Assembly (NCBI GenBank): GCA_022701365.1
Contig: JAKUHH010000080.1
Span: 622,436 to 686,435, forward strand
Direction: 5' to 3'
Length of the DNA: 64,000 nucleotides
Origin: Mycocentrospora acerina
Taxonomy: Eukaryota; Ascomycota; Dothideomycetes; Pleosporales
Below, one piece after another: positions 22,517 to 35,358 of the stretch (positions are counted from its first letter, which is position 1; each line of letters begins with the position of its first letter). The position numbers and the translations under genes were made by a program. The notes under the pieces are model-generated. The model had not been told where the DNA came from, ran no database searches, and worked only from the letters and a program-made list of their open reading frames with translations.

Positions 22517-23931
22517 CTTGGCTAATCCTAGCTATTTGTTTGAGAATCAAAATTCGTTGCGAGATCACAAATATGATAGTGAAGTTTTGTGGGAGCGAAA
22601 AAGGGTGGTGTGTTGTAAAAGTCGTAAGACAAGTGCAGAGGAAATGTATGGATGCGCGCACCACTTATTACAAAACGATCCCCAAATCCTCGTGGTGACG
22701 TCGCCGAGAGCCGGCAGCACTAACCCTCGACGGAACGGCGGCGGGTTGTGATGAGGTAAGGCCTTTCGGCAGACGCTGCCCAGCCTGTCATGCTTAGACA
22801 TGCATGGGCGTCCACAGATCACTCCATCGCACCATGATCGTGCAGCAAGGGTTATTCTCGGTCCTTTCTGGAGAAACGCTGGAGCAACATGGGCTGCGTC
22901 CTTTTGGGCTAACATGTGGTCCAAATATGACATCAGCTGCAGGCTTCATCATCAAGAAAATAGTGTTTGCAATGCAATGCACGATGTGGTATCCTACAGC
23001 AATTCCTCGAGCAATTGAAGCAACGAGTACGCGTTATTCAGCCCTAAATCGAGTATCGCCGCTGTTCAGGCCGATCCAACGCAAAAGTAAGTACCATCTC
23101 CCCGGTTCTATCCTTTTGCGTGTCGCGTGTTGGGAACAGCTGAGGATGCCGCTTCGGCATCTTTGCATTGGCCGCTTGCCGCTGCCTCACGTTTGCAATC
23201 AGTTCCATGCAAAAATTTCAACAGAGCGATCTGAAGACTACACGATTTCTAATTAGCTTTTTTACGGCATCCCACCAGCTTCCACAACTTGGAAAAATGC
23301 ACATGTGCAACCTGATTGGGATCCGAGCATCCGAGCCATTCCGAGTTGCCACCGATTTCAAGCCGCTTCCGAATCTATTCCAACTGAACTCCAGTTTTCA
23401 TGGAATAGCCACCACGATACAAAGGAGAAAATACAGTCTGATCTAGGATAAGTATGAGCATAAGGGAATGTATACATATTCTATCTGATAATTTTTATCA
23501 TTAACATGCACCTTCTTTGACCTGTGTGTCGTTTATGCGAAGAAGAGTTTGCCAGAACAATCGAGTCTCCATCATTCACTATGCAGTTTTCCGCTTGTCC
23601 ATCGCACTTGTCTCGCCGACCAGCCCAAACCCAAGGAAATTTTTGAAATAAACAAGAAAAAACATACGGGAGATAATCGTGTCTCCAAATCGAATATAGG
23701 GAAGGTAGTGGTATTTCCAGGAAGCAACTTTGTACCAACCTACAACGGGAAAACACTCGGATTTTGACCTTATCCTAACAGACTCAATAATCTCTCGATA
23801 AGGGCTGTCTATTTTTGGGCAAATCCGCGAAACCTTTTCCGAAATTGTCATCGAGAGCTGGTACATTCATTCATGGGTGAGGATACCCAACAGTATGCAT
23901 TGAAGACTTGTACACCAACAAAGTACGGAAA
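22517..23931. other. Intergenic region, RCF2 promoter and PUF gene 3' flank
   Basis: About 1.4 kb between two minus-strand genes. The first few hundred bases should be the RCF2 promoter and the last few hundred the PUF 3' UTR. A 150-codon plus-strand frame at 22804-23256 has no recognisable motif and is not called. I see no repeats or RNA gene. Confidence 0.4.
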
Positions 23932-26495
23932 TCAGCGGAAACCGCCATATACGTTGCGCGGCATGTTGTTAGTATTGTTCGTGTTGACATTGCTGAAACG
24001 AGGGACCATGCCAGTTGGAGGTCCTGGACGGGTAGCGAGAGCAGGATTGCAGCAGAGCATAGCAACACGGGAACCGTACTTGGAGCCACGAAGAGAGACC
24101 ATGTGCTTGCGGATGTGGCTGCCGACAACATCACGGTGCTGGCTGCTGCTGCTGGTCAAAACATATTGGATAAGATAGTTTCCGAACTGATCACCAGCAA
24201 CTAAGGAAGTATCAGCAGCATTCTCGTATTATTGATCGAACACAGGCTTACTGTCAATAAGAGGCATACGTGGACGATCCGGTCGAGCCTCACACACCCG
24301 CTCGAGATAGCGATCGAGGAACTCACTGCCTCCAATCTTCAGACATTTCTCGATTACTTTGGAAGCATATTGGTCCATGCTGTATTCAGTAGCAAAGCGA
24401 AGAATGTGGTCGATTGCGCGGCTACGATCAGCAGGAGCTCCGTGTTCACAGATGTGCTGGATGCACCAATTTCCGAACTGGCCATGGGCGATGACGTCGA
24501 TACTGGCGAGGACTTCATTGATGCAGGGACGCTACGTTCATTTAGTAAAATAATCACACAAATCGTGTAGATAATCAAACCTTATCTTCTTCGAGACAGT
24601 TTTCGAAAATGTTCTGCACTACGAGACTGCCAGTCTCACCCAAAGCAACCTCGTGCCACATGCCGCGGAGAGCTTCGTTGACGTAACGCATGATCTGTGG
24701 TGGAGAGTCGCTCCAACGAAGTTCAAATAGCTTCTGCCAGACGTGGCAAGCGTATCGATGAATGACTGTCTCTGGGATACGGCGCAGTAGTTCGTGAACC
24801 ATGGTCGCTTTGTATTCCTCAGGGACGCAGTCGAAAGCCTTCTGGATGACATGGCACCCAAATGCATCCATGCTGAGAGCAAGCGTATTTCCACGGATAG
24901 CTTGCGCAATAGCGATGACTTGCTCAGGCGTGCCATGCTCGAAGCAGCGTTGAACTAAGAAGTTACCGAACCGATTGATCATCAAAGCATAGGCTTGAGA
25001 AATAATAGCTTCAACTATCTCAAACTTTTGCTCAGGGGTACCAACTTTGAGCTTCTGCTGTAGAAAGATGGAAGCTTGCTGATCATTGTTGCAGATGATC
25101 TTGTCAACAATGTACTTCCAGTTGCAACTCATGTTTCGATCCAGCAGGCGGCGGTAGTTCATTGGCTCAACTGGGGGGACATACTGGGCTGGACCAGTCT
25201 CGCTAGGAGCCTGTATACGCTTGTTAGTGAATTACATAGAAATTTGGACATTTGACTGACTTGAGTGTTCCATGGAGAAGGACCCATGCCATTGGACACA
25301 TTGAACTCACTCGCATCCGGCGACAATCTGGTGCCCATAGAAGGCATGGTTCCGATTGGGGCAGGGTGGCCAGCGGCACCATACATGGAAGGCATGGTGT
25401 ACTGGTTGTATATTGAATCGAATGCGGAGCCAGGCCGACTTGGTTGGTTGCTCAGACCAATGTTGAAGCTGTTGTTAAAACTACCATTTAAACCAGCGCT
25501 CATCCCACCACTCCTGAAGCTCTGATCAAGAGGGAAATGAGCAGGTTCGTTCAGCTGATTATTACGAGGATACCCTGATTGACCTGATGGTGGACGAGAC
25601 TGAGCCTGAACCTGAGTTTGAGCCTGGTACGGCGGCCCAAAGTTGTTGCTGCTGGTGAAGGGCAGACGAGTTGCCTCAGCTGGTTCATTACCCCATTCAT
25701 AGTTGCTACGAATCGAACTATTGAAATTATTTTGCACTTGTGTTAGAGATTGTTGCGCCGAATCACCGTTGTACTTGTAGTCAGCCTCGGAGGCTTGCCA
25801 AAGGTGCTCAGTTGTGGAATGAGCCACCTGATGGCTGTGCATCTCCTGGTTCATGCGTGTTACTTCGTTTTTGGCTTCTATCAACTCATTCCTAAGCTTC
25901 TGGAGTTCGGCAGCGTCAATGACGAGCAAAGAAGAGTCGACCGACGTTGGAGGTGTAGAAGCAAACTCATCTGTGGCTGGAGTGATTGGTACGGAGCCGC
26001 TCGAGGAGTTGTACTGGTCCTGGGGGGAGGAGCGGCCGTTGAGACGCTGAAATAGTGAGTCCATAACAGAGGACTCTTCGTGGCTATCCATCTTGGACTT
26101 CTGAATAATCAGCCTTGTTTTCAAGAAGAGGGAAGGCCAAGTTAGAGCTCAGAGACGCAGAGTGACGGTAGTAGGTATAAGTTTGGCCGGAAAATAATAT
26201 TGTTATGCACTGTACTGACCTTGTAGGCACCAAAGGGATGCTGTTGTGCCGACTGCATTGCCTGGTTACCCAGGACGGAAGGACCCAGCGGTCGCTTCGT
26301 GCCCTGCATGTTTAAGGTCAACGATGGACCAAAAGCACGGTAAAGGTTGTACGGGTGGTGGATCTGGCTGAAGCCTACCGCCTGACCGAGTATCTCTGGT
26401 GATGTGTCGATTTTGAGATCACCAGTAGTCATGGAGAAGCGAGTGAAGCCCTTGCGGGGTGTAGGAGAACCGTCGGATGTTATATTGAAGCTCAT
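23932..26495 (-). CDS. PUF (Pumilio) family RNA-binding protein
   Basis: Five exons: 26495-26220, 26100-25261, 25210-24581, 24531-24252 and 24200-23932, giving 764 residues with consistent phases. The first ~370 residues are disordered and rich in Asn, Gln, Ser and Gly, with a short coiled coil around AELQKLRNELIEAKNEVTR. The C-terminal ~380 residues form a PUM-HD array. Recognition helices are visible as NRFGNFLVQ, DAFGCHVIQ, RYACHVWQ, GETGSLVVQ, GQFGNWCIQ, DQYASKVIE, DQFGNYLIQ and SKYGSRV. Such proteins bind the 3' UTRs of target mRNAs and repress or localise them. The set of repeats is typical of a Pezizomycotina group I associate with the yeast Jsn1/Puf2 or Mpt5 lines; the exact orthology is unsure. 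It ends with a Asn/Pro-rich tail. Confidence 0.9.
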
Positions 26496-27105
26496 TGCTG
26501 TTGTCGGTGTGGGACGCGTTGGTAGATGGAAAAGATCCGAGAGATGTGTGTAGTCTGGCGTGACTGGGCAGATGTGTAGATAATATGCAATACACAGCAG
26601 TTCGATGAAGCTTGTTTGGCGACGTAAATGGCCAAATTAGATGCAGAAACGGAAAAGAAACAGCTCAGATGGAAGTTAAATTAGTAGCTCCCCACGAGCT
26701 CGAACGGAAAGGAAAGGGCGAAGGAATCAAAGTCGTAGTGACAAGTGCAAAGGTATTGTAGTGGTGGAAAGAAGGAGTGGAGGTGGATGAGAAGAAGAAG
26801 ACAAGGTGGAGGTAGAGTGGCTATAACCGGAGCCGCCAAAACAATGAAGAGCAGTTGCGGGCTGATAGGGAAAGCGCGCCAGGAACCGTTTGTCATGATT
26901 TCACAACTAGGTCAGGATATAGGGCGCGTGAAAGACTGCCATTCAAACAGATACAAATTAGCAATTGACAGGTACGTTCCATTAAGAGATTGGCATTTCC
27001 CACTTTCACCATGAAACAATGGCTGGCAAATATCTCTGCTTGCTGACAGTAATAGTAGCACTAGCAACTCACAGCAGTATATACTGAGTAGAAATGGACG
27101 CTAGG
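26496..27105. promoter_or_regulatory. Upstream region of the PUF gene
   Basis: Some 610 bp that should contain the PUF promoter and a long 5' UTR, followed by the 3' flank of the esterase gene. A purine-rich GAAG/GGAGG run lies at about 26770-26815 (pyrimidine-rich on the PUF coding strand), typical of fungal core promoters. Confidence 0.45.
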
Positions 27106-29847
27106 TCACGAAAGCACACTTGATGCAGTAACTTTCCAGTCAGAGTCAAAGAAGCCCATTGCTAAAGTTCCATCGATGCCCTTCCACTTCGCACTCTTCC
27201 CCAACACAACAAAATCCGGCTGACCCACACCTGTGAGAATCGGTACCATTCTTGCAGCTTGTTGTAAGCCCTCGTCGTCGATACCCCACAAGATAAGCTT
27301 AAGCCTTTCACCGTCTAGTGGTTGCAGAAATGCTGCAGCCGTAACTTCCCCATTATACTCTCTTTTGCGGCCCTTATGATCAATTATATAGATCCCATGA
27401 TTGGAGACTTGTATGGGGAAACTAGCAATGGTGTTTTCCGGGGTGGAGCCAACAGCCAGAGCAATAACGTTTCCAGTAGCGTGCACGGAAAAATGGCTCG
27501 TAGCGGAGGAAACGACTATAGAATCGGCTTGTAAATATTGATGTAAATTACGGGAGATCTGAAGTGCGAGATGAGATGTGTTGCGAGAGTCTGGATGCTG
27601 AATGATGAATGGCCCATGAGTGCGGAGAATAGCGGTCATGGATCCTAGTTGTCGGCCGTTTCTCTGAGGTTTTCTTGCTTCCATACTGAAGGACGTAACA
27701 GTCCATGTACCATCTACAGCGAAAACGGCGGCTGAAGCCAACGTATTTGTCTGCGCAAGCAACACTTCCTGGCCATCAACTGTCACAGGCGATTTGAGCC
27801 AGTTGTACTTGAATCCTTCCCGTATGCTCAGATCGAATTCTAGACCCTGCACGTTCGACGTCTTGATGACATGGCCCTTGACACGAACACTCCCATATTG
27901 CCCTGGGTCTTCCAAGTGTGTGACTCTGATTCCACTCTTGCTCGCCATATCCCCCGGATCACCGACAGTTATTGTAAAATCTTCGAGATCCCGCGGCAAT
28001 CTATCTTTACTCTCTATTTGTTCGTGGTAGAAGTCCACAAGTGGTGGACTCGCCATAATACCATCCCACCAATGATTTTTGTCTGAAACCTCATTGTAAC
28101 TTGAGTTGGCGCCAATAAGATACAGTTGTTGTGCAAGCAGTCGAGAATGGTATGCTGGAACATTGTCGTCGATTTCTCCGTGTTGTTGCTGGATAGGAAT
28201 GCCTCGAGCGTTAGTCATAAGCATCTCGTGTCGGTAGCTGTTGAGTGAGGCACTAACTACCGCCATCCGCCTCGGATCAGCAGGTTGCCATAGTTCGTAC
28301 GAAACATACTTTTGGATTGACGCATAACCAGCCACTGGAGCAGCTGCAAGTACTGAATCTGGACGGTGTGTGAGAGTGAACCACGTTCCCTGGCCGCCGT
28401 TTGAATGTCCTGATACAATCCATCGATTTATGTCAACACCCGGGCCTCTCCAGCCAACATTCTTGATCCAGGTTGGAATGGCTCTAATGGCAAATTCAAC
28501 ATCGGCGAAGCCCCAATTATGCCAATCATCTCCTGACCATGAAGTGACACCAGAAGGAAATAAAACCCAGGCATCAAGATCTGGCACAGAGTTCAGGGCA
28601 CCAGTGACCATGGGATTGTCCGCCTCAACACCAGCACCATGTAAAGACAATAATACGGGTAGCTTTGACTGTCCAAGATTCCGTGTGGCATTTTTTGCAG
28701 GAGGCTGAAGCATGGCGTAAGAGACCACACCGCCTGGATGAAGGAAAGTGATTTTGTGAGGTCTGGATACGGATACATGAGTAAGATCCTGAGAGACTTG
28801 TAGCGTATAATGGTAGGTGCTGTTGGTAGTCCTGTACGCGATTGTCCATGTCAGAGAAGACGCATTATGAGAAGGAAGAGAGAAGTTGAAAGCAACTGGT
28901 CTCGTCTGGCCAGCAACTAGGGTAGTGAGAGAGTTGTCAGTTTGCATATTGCGGGAATCTCGAGCCATAGGCGATTGATGGTCCAAATCTAATCGTGGAT
29001 GAGGCCATGGCTGTTCACTGCTCGAAGGGTAAATGTCGATAATCTCAACCTCGTTTTCACCACTGTTTCTCAGGTATACCGAGCCAAGTGTTGAGGCAAG
29101 CTGGCCATCGACGACGTCTGACAAAAGAATGTCAGGGTTCGCTAACTCCAGAGTTCCAGTTGATTGCCGAACATCTAAAACAATATCAATCGTTGGATTC
29201 AGTATACCGCCAAAGGCCCTGACATCTCTCACAAGTCGAAGATTGATCTTATGAGATCCAGGCGTGAGATGGAGCACTGGTGGTGCCTTGCGATACGAGT
29301 AGAAATCGCCACCAAAATAGTGAACTTCATCCATCCAGTATTCGAGGACGGCATCAGTGTAAAAGACGACATGCAGGGTCTCGTTGCCGCCCACGACAAG
29401 CTCTCCACGTGCCCACACCTGGTACTGGGTAGCAGTCCATCCGTAAATAGTCTTTAAGAAGTCCCAGTCGACGTTAGAGTAACCGATACTCAGTGAGGTA
29501 TTAGCTGAGGAATCGCCACTCCACGTCTGAGCAGCTTTCGTGATGTTCCATCTTGCCGTGCCATTAGCAGGCAGAGAACTTCGAAAGGTTGCATCAGGGT
29601 CATAATCTAAACTCCTGAAGCCACCGACATGTTCAAGTGGATCCGCTCCCCAAGTAGCCTCTGTCGTATGTTAATGATTCTCTTGTGAAACAAAGATCAA
29701 AATACCTCTTGTTCCGATCTGAAATGGTCCCAGGACTTGCCACGAATCGCTGAAAGAGAGCTGGGGGTGGCTTGGCTGGGACGGAGGGGTCTTATCTAGA
29801 AGTCCGTGACAAGACTGTATAAACAGTAACAAGCTTGAAAACAACAT
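27106..29847 (-). CDS. Large secreted alpha/beta-hydrolase (esterase/peptidase S9-like)
   Basis: Two exons, 29847-29706 and 29660-27106, 898 residues. A signal peptide is evident (MLFSSLLLFIQSCHG, cut near residue 15). The N-terminal ~350 residues look like beta-sandwich modules (ARGELVVGGNETLHVVFYTD, SHKINLRLVRDVRAF) and carry many N-x-S/T sites. The hydrolase core follows: LLSLHGAGVEADNP (~385), the nucleophile elbow IVSGHSNGGQGTW with Ser ~467, an acidic loop GEIDDNVPAYHS and a His in KNHWWDG. The C-terminal ~300 residues are a further beta-rich region. The elbow resembles PHB-depolymerase/feruloyl-esterase-like and dipeptidyl enzymes of the S9 clan. The secreted location is well supported; the substrate, perhaps a plant polymer or peptide, is inference. 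The gene is divergent from SLY41. Confidence 0.82.
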
Positions 29848-30250
29848 GATCCAAAAGTAAATAAATTCCGTGAGATCAATACGCCTTCATAATGCAGCGC
29901 AACCTGTTCATATGGACTCAGGATAGAGGCATCTGCAATGATGCTTCCGTAGACCCCTGCGCGTACTAAACTAGTGGATCGTCCCAGCCTCATTGGGACG
30001 CGTATCGTCATTGCACACCAACCAGAGAGCGCGCCGTCAACCGCAATTCAGTTCAACATCGTATCTCCCTTAGCCTTTTGCAACCGTTCGCAGACTCTTG
30101 GCTTTCGTGCAACAACAGAAACCCTGCGCACATCCAGGGCACTAGGAATACAAGACGTCGCTCAATCCAGCCCAACGGCGCATTGCGCAATCTCCCATGG
30201 CTTGAACGTCGAATCTTACACACCTCCACGACTTCCTAACTGCAGTCGAC
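29848..30250. promoter_or_regulatory. Divergent promoter, secreted esterase / SLY41
   Basis: A shared 403-bp region between two divergent start codons. No clear TATA box is visible. It must serve both genes. Confidence 0.5.
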
Positions 30251-31938
30251 ATGCCTGCTTCGGCGCGCGATCAGAGTCCGCCAAAGACCTTCAAGTTCCC
30301 AGCCTTCCAGCCCGAATTGCTGCCTACGCTTGAGGATGAGCCTCACGGTCTCAGTTCCTCGCGAACATCGAGTCCCGGTCACGCAAAGCAAGCGAATGGC
30401 AGCGCTACATATGCGGACAGGTGGCAGCCACGAAAAGAGGCAAGAGCAGGGTTTGCAAACGGCTCAGCGCTGGGTGCTGCGGGAAGACACGGGCGACAGA
30501 AGAGCTTGACGGAGGCATTCAGGACCATTCGGACGCGAAAGGGGAGTGTCAGCCAAAATGCGCATGAGCTCGCAGATGCGCTCAAGGCGCCGCTCTCCCC
30601 TAAACTCGTCGTACGTGGAAGCACCCTGGGATGAACGAAGCGCCTAGTGCTAATGTGACGCAGATGCTCTGCGGCATCTGGTACATGACATCCATCTTTA
30701 CCAACATGTCTTCAAAAGCCATTCTCACCGCGCTTCCCAAGCCAATCACGCTCACTACCGTACAATTCGCATTCGTGTCGGGCTGGTGTATATTACTTGC
30801 AACGCTGGCTGGGAAGTACCCAAGCTTAAAGCAAACGCTGCCATTTCTGAAGAACGGAATCCAACGACCAACAAAGCAGCTGATAATGACTACCCTGCCG
30901 CTTACGCTCTTCCAGATCGGAGGACACATACTGAGCGCTGATGCTACGTCGAGGATACCAGTGTCTCTGGTTCATACCATCAAAGGGCTGTCTCCACTTC
31001 TTACGGTTATGGCGTATAGCGTCTTCTTTAAGATCCGGTACTCGTTGCCTACTTACCTCTCATTGATACCCCTCACCTTGGGTGTGGTTCTAGCATGCTC
31101 GGCAGATTTCAATGCCAATTTCATCGGTCTCTTCTCTGCCTTCGCTAGTGCGATCCTCTTCGTGGTGCAAAACATCGTTTCGAAGCAGATCTTCAACGAA
31201 GCCGCGTCTGCAGAGAGGGATGGAATCCTGCCAAGCAAGTTCACAAAGCCCGACAAGCTCAACTTGCTCTGTTATTCTTCCGGTCTGGCCTTCATTTTTA
31301 CCGTCCCGCTCTGGCTCTGGTCCGAAGGATTTACGCTTCTGGGCGACTTCCTGCACGACGCTTCGATAGAATTGTCAGACCATCCGGAAGCATTTGACCA
31401 CGGACGCCTATTCCTGGAATTTTTATTCAATGGCACTTTCCACTTTGGACAGAATATTGTAGCGTTTGTTCTACTTTCAATGGTGTCGCCTGTGACATAC
31501 TCGGTCGCCAGCCTCATTAAGCGCGTTTTTGTTATCGTCTTCGCGATTGTTTGGTTTAAGAAGCCCATGACAAGAGTACAAGCATTTGGCTTCATACTCA
31601 CGTTCGCTGGCCTGTATCTATACGACAGGACATCTGATGCGGCAAAGGCAGACAAGCGCGCACGAGCCCAACAATTGAAGTCGCAAGGCACCCTGCTACC
31701 GCTTGTTACCGATACCAAATCTCGATCCGCCTTCACTGCGAGCCCCTCCACGATGTCTAGCGGGACAGGTGCGTATCCGATAGCGGGTATTCCCGAGGCG
31801 AGAGACGCGAAGAGGGATGACGACGCTGGCTATGGGCGGTCTGGGACAGGCGCTAGCTACCTTCCTCCAGGCACAAAACAAGAAGACACGTGGCGGCCAC
31901 ACGAGATCAATGGTAGTAGGGGCATCGATGTGTCTTGA
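30251..31938 (+). CDS. SLY41: Sly41-like triose-phosphate-transporter family protein
   Basis: Two exons, 30251-30610 and 30664-31938, giving 544 residues. The 53-nt intron runs from GTACGT, with a TGCTAATG branch point, to GACGCAG, and joins SPKLV to MLCGIWYMTSIFTNMSSKAI. Residues 1-120 are polar and disordered. The rest is a TPT/drug-metabolite-transporter membrane domain of about ten helices (LVHTIKGLSPLLTVMAYSVF, FSAFASAILFVVQNIVSKQI, SPVTYSVASLIKRVFVIVFA). A ~110-residue polar tail ends the protein. In yeast Sly41 is an ER membrane protein found as a multicopy suppressor of Ypt1 loss; the transported molecule is unclear. A second ATG at 30631 lies inside the intron and is not the start. 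SEY1 follows on the same strand 0.6 kb downstream. Confidence 0.9.
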
Positions 31939-32532
31939 ATATTTGAATGAATGACTTTTCTACCTGTACGACAGCATTCTTTGCACAAATATGTAGATTG
32001 ATGATTTAATGTATAGAGATGATATTTAGAACATCAGTTAGACAGGAAGACTCCGATATTTGGACTTGAAAACAGATTGAAGACCCAAACACCTTCTTGG
32101 CACTGCAACAGTAACGAAGTGCCTGTTTGCATGTGCCTTACAAGGCAGCATTCGATGTGTTGCAGGGAAGTACTTGAGTGATGATCACGCCAAGGTGGGC
32201 TCTGTTCCAGCGTGGCTTTACGCGCAAACCTTTGGTCTCACCGTAGCGCAGAAGGCCTCTATGAAGTAGTAATACATGATTACGGCTCCCATTATCGTCT
32301 CCGTCCCCTCTTCCCAATCCTGTATGGAGCGAGTGAATGATGCATTCAACCGTCATCTGAGCGGCACTCGCGACCGTTCAGGTGCTGCTCTCCGCGAAGC
32401 GAGCAGCGCAGCAGCGAATCAGATCTGAGACCCCTGGCCGCCTTCTCATCCCGGTGACATCAACGGCCACCTTTTCCTTAACCACGAATTATTCTTCCCG
32501 CACGTGCTGCTGCCGTGGCTGCATTGAATAGC
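31939..32532. promoter_or_regulatory. SLY41 3' flank and SEY1 promoter
   Basis: The region is 594 bp between same-strand genes. The last ~150 bp before the SEY1 ATG are pyrimidine-rich. No specific element is recognised. Confidence 0.4.
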
Positions 32533-35358
32533 ATGGCTTCTCAACTACAGGTTAATGGGCAGACCCGCCCAGGCACCGTCCGTCATCCCACTGCTCCAGG
32601 CAACATGATGAACTCGCACTTTGCCGGCGTCGGCGAGAACGCTCCCAAGGAGGCCTACGAGCATGGCATTCAAGTCATTGACGAAGACAAGTTGTTCAAG
32701 TACGTCCGGTTTTCCTGTAGGCGGTTGCTTGGGAGAGAGTAGAGGGCTAACATAGACTTGCAATGTAGCCAGAACATCTCTACATACCTCCGCATTGAAG
32801 ATGTCATCCCCGCGGGGTTTAACTACCACCTCATATCCGTCTTCGGTTCGCAGTCGACGGGCAAGTCGACACTGCTCAACTATCTTTTCGGCACCCAGTT
32901 TGGCGTCATGTCTGAGCAGGAACGCCGCCAGACTACAAAGGGAATATGGATGAGCAAGAATAAGCGTGCAGCAGGAGGCTCGGGTATGGCGGAAAACATC
33001 CTGGTTATGGACGTTGAAGGTACAGATGGACGAGAGCGAGGAGAAGACCAGGACTTTGAACGCAAGAGCGCTTTGTTCGCTCTGGCGACCAGCGAGGTCC
33101 TCATCGTCAACATCTGGGAACACCAGGTTGGACTGTACCAGGGTGCCAACATGGGCTTGCTGAAGACAGTGTTTGAAGTCAACCTGCAATTGTTTGTAAA
33201 GGACAGCAGGTGAGTGTAATCAAGACGACAAAGTTGAGTACTGCTGACAAGTACTAAGGAACACACCCAAATCGCTTCTGTTCTTCGTCATCCGTGACCA
33301 CCTAGGAACAACCCCCTTGAAGAACTTACAAAACACACTTGTTCAAGACCTAGCAAAGCTCTGGTCTACCATTTCGAAACCAAATGGACTCGAGAACTCG
33401 CGTATAGAAGACTATTTCGACTTCGCCTTCTGCGCCCTCCCACACAAGATCCTACAACCAGAGAAGTTCGAGGAGGCGGTCGGAAAGCTTGCCCTACGAT
33501 TCAGAGAAGGGTACAGCGACCCCAAGAAGAGCGGTCTCATCGACGAGTCGGAGCTCCCCATATTCCAGCCACAATACCACCGACGGATACCCGCAGACGG
33601 TTTCCCCGCGTATGCCGATGGAGTTTGGGATCAGATTGTAAACAATAAGGACTTGGACCTGCCTACCCAACAAGAGCTTCTAGCACAGTTCAGGTGCGAT
33701 GAGATCTCGAGGGAGGTTTTGGTTGCATTTGACGAGAATATCACGCCACTGGAAGACAAGCAGGCGGACGATGCCCGGCTAGGACAACCTTCTGTCATCG
33801 CAGATCTCGGTTCAATCATTAATGCTGCACGTACGAAAATCTTCAAAGACTTTGAGACAAATGCGAGCAGATATCACAAAGGCGTATACAAGCGAAAGCA
33901 GGCAGAGCTCGAGGGCAAGGTTGATTCACGACTTAAGGCGCTTTCCCAGAAGCAGCTCCATGCTGCTCACAAGTCTGGCGTGGAAAGCTTTAGCGATGCT
34001 GTCAGTTCTGCGGTGAAGGTTGGCCAGAAAAAAGGATCTTCGTATGACTTCGCACAAATTGTCGACTCCGAAAAGAAGAAGGCCCTGGTCAAGTTTGAGG
34101 AGGATGCAAAGGCTATCACAGTCGAAGGTGCTTCTTGGAGCAGCTACGAACATGAGATGAAGGTTTACCGCAAGGAGTTGGACGACGTATCGTCTCGCCT
34201 TCGTAAGGAAGAGATGAGGCGGTTAGCGACACGCATAGAACGCTGGGTGCGGTCAAGGTTGGACGAGTCTGTAGGCCTTGAGTTCAACAAGCTCGGTTCC
34301 GGACGAGGCGGCTCTGGCGCACCCGAGCACGGCGAGCGACCCTCATCTGAGAAAGACCTCTGGGACCGTATCTGGTCCATCTTCACCGACACCGTCTCTA
34401 GCGCAGAGAAGCGCTTCACTGACCGCGCACAAAGCTTCGACGCTAGTCCCGAGGAAGTGGAAGTCGGACTTTGGCGACTAAGACGCAAGTCGTGGGGTGT
34501 GTTACGCGCGAAGATTGACGAGGAGGTCATGGAGGGTAATATTTTACTCAAACTTCGGGAAAACTTTGAGGACAAATTCCGATACGACGAGTCTGGCGTC
34601 CCACGCATATGGCGTCCTACCGACGACATTGAGGGTATCTATACAAAGTCCCGCGAATCGACTATTACCGTCATTCCGCTTCTTGCGCGCTTCAAACTCT
34701 CAAAGACTGCTGCGCCACCACCGCTCGATGCGTGGATTGGTGAGGCGCCAGCATCTGTATCACCTGCTGATGAGGAAGACCTGGCACCCATTGGTGGTGT
34801 AGATGACGACGAGGGCAAGAGTCTAGAGGAAGAAATGACTATTCTCAGTGATACAAAGCAGGCAGACTTGCTCGTTCGCTTCAAGAAAACTGCAGATGGC
34901 GTGTATGTCGAAGCCAAGCGCAGCGCAATCGGAGGCATGACACAAGTTCCACTTTACTTCTATGGTTTGCTGCTGGCGCTGGGTTGGAACGAAATAGTAG
35001 CTGGTAAGTCATGGTCTTCCCTTTGTTAATCGGTGAATACATCGCTAATATATCCACAACAGTTCTACGCAACCCTATCTACTTTATCTTTCTCATCCTC
35101 TGTGGAGTTGGCGCTTACGTTACCTACACACTCAATCTATGGGGTCCCATGGCAAGAATGGCGAATGCAGCATCAGCTCAAGGTCTTGAGGTAGGCAAAG
35201 AGCGCCTGAGGGCATTTTTGGAGAGCAGCGAGTCAGGTCGCCAGGCCATGGCTATGAGCGGACAGGCGCAAAATTCTACACGGGAGAGGCAAAATGGGAG
35301 CTCGAAAATGAACGGCAGCGAGAAGATTACAGAAGACATTGAGTTGGATGACATTTGA
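32533..35358 (+). CDS. SEY1: Sey1, dynamin-like ER membrane-fusion GTPase
   Basis: Four exons: 32533-32699, 32769-33209, 33259-35003 and 35063-35358, for 882 residues, phases consistent. The GB1/RHD3-type GTPase domain is complete: P-loop GSQSTGKST (82-90), a Thr pair before KGIW (switch I), DVEGTD (137-142) and the RD-type G4 motif FVIRDHLG (Arg215-Asp216). A long helical middle domain follows. Two hydrophobic segments near the C-terminus (about 760-808) form the ER membrane hairpin, and a polar cytosolic tail ends the protein. Sey1 is the fungal counterpart of atlastin: it tethers and fuses ER tubules, and in yeast ER fusion also involves ER SNAREs such as Sec22. The start is the first in-frame ATG. 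Confidence 0.95.

Noticed and set aside
22804..23256. 150-codon plus-strand frame
   Set aside because: No domain, no neighbours in phase and unremarkable composition; probably chance in the intergenic region.
30631..30663. ATG at 30631 as the SLY41 start
   Set aside because: It lies within a 53-nt intron with a good donor, branch point and acceptor; the upstream exon from 30251 is in phase.
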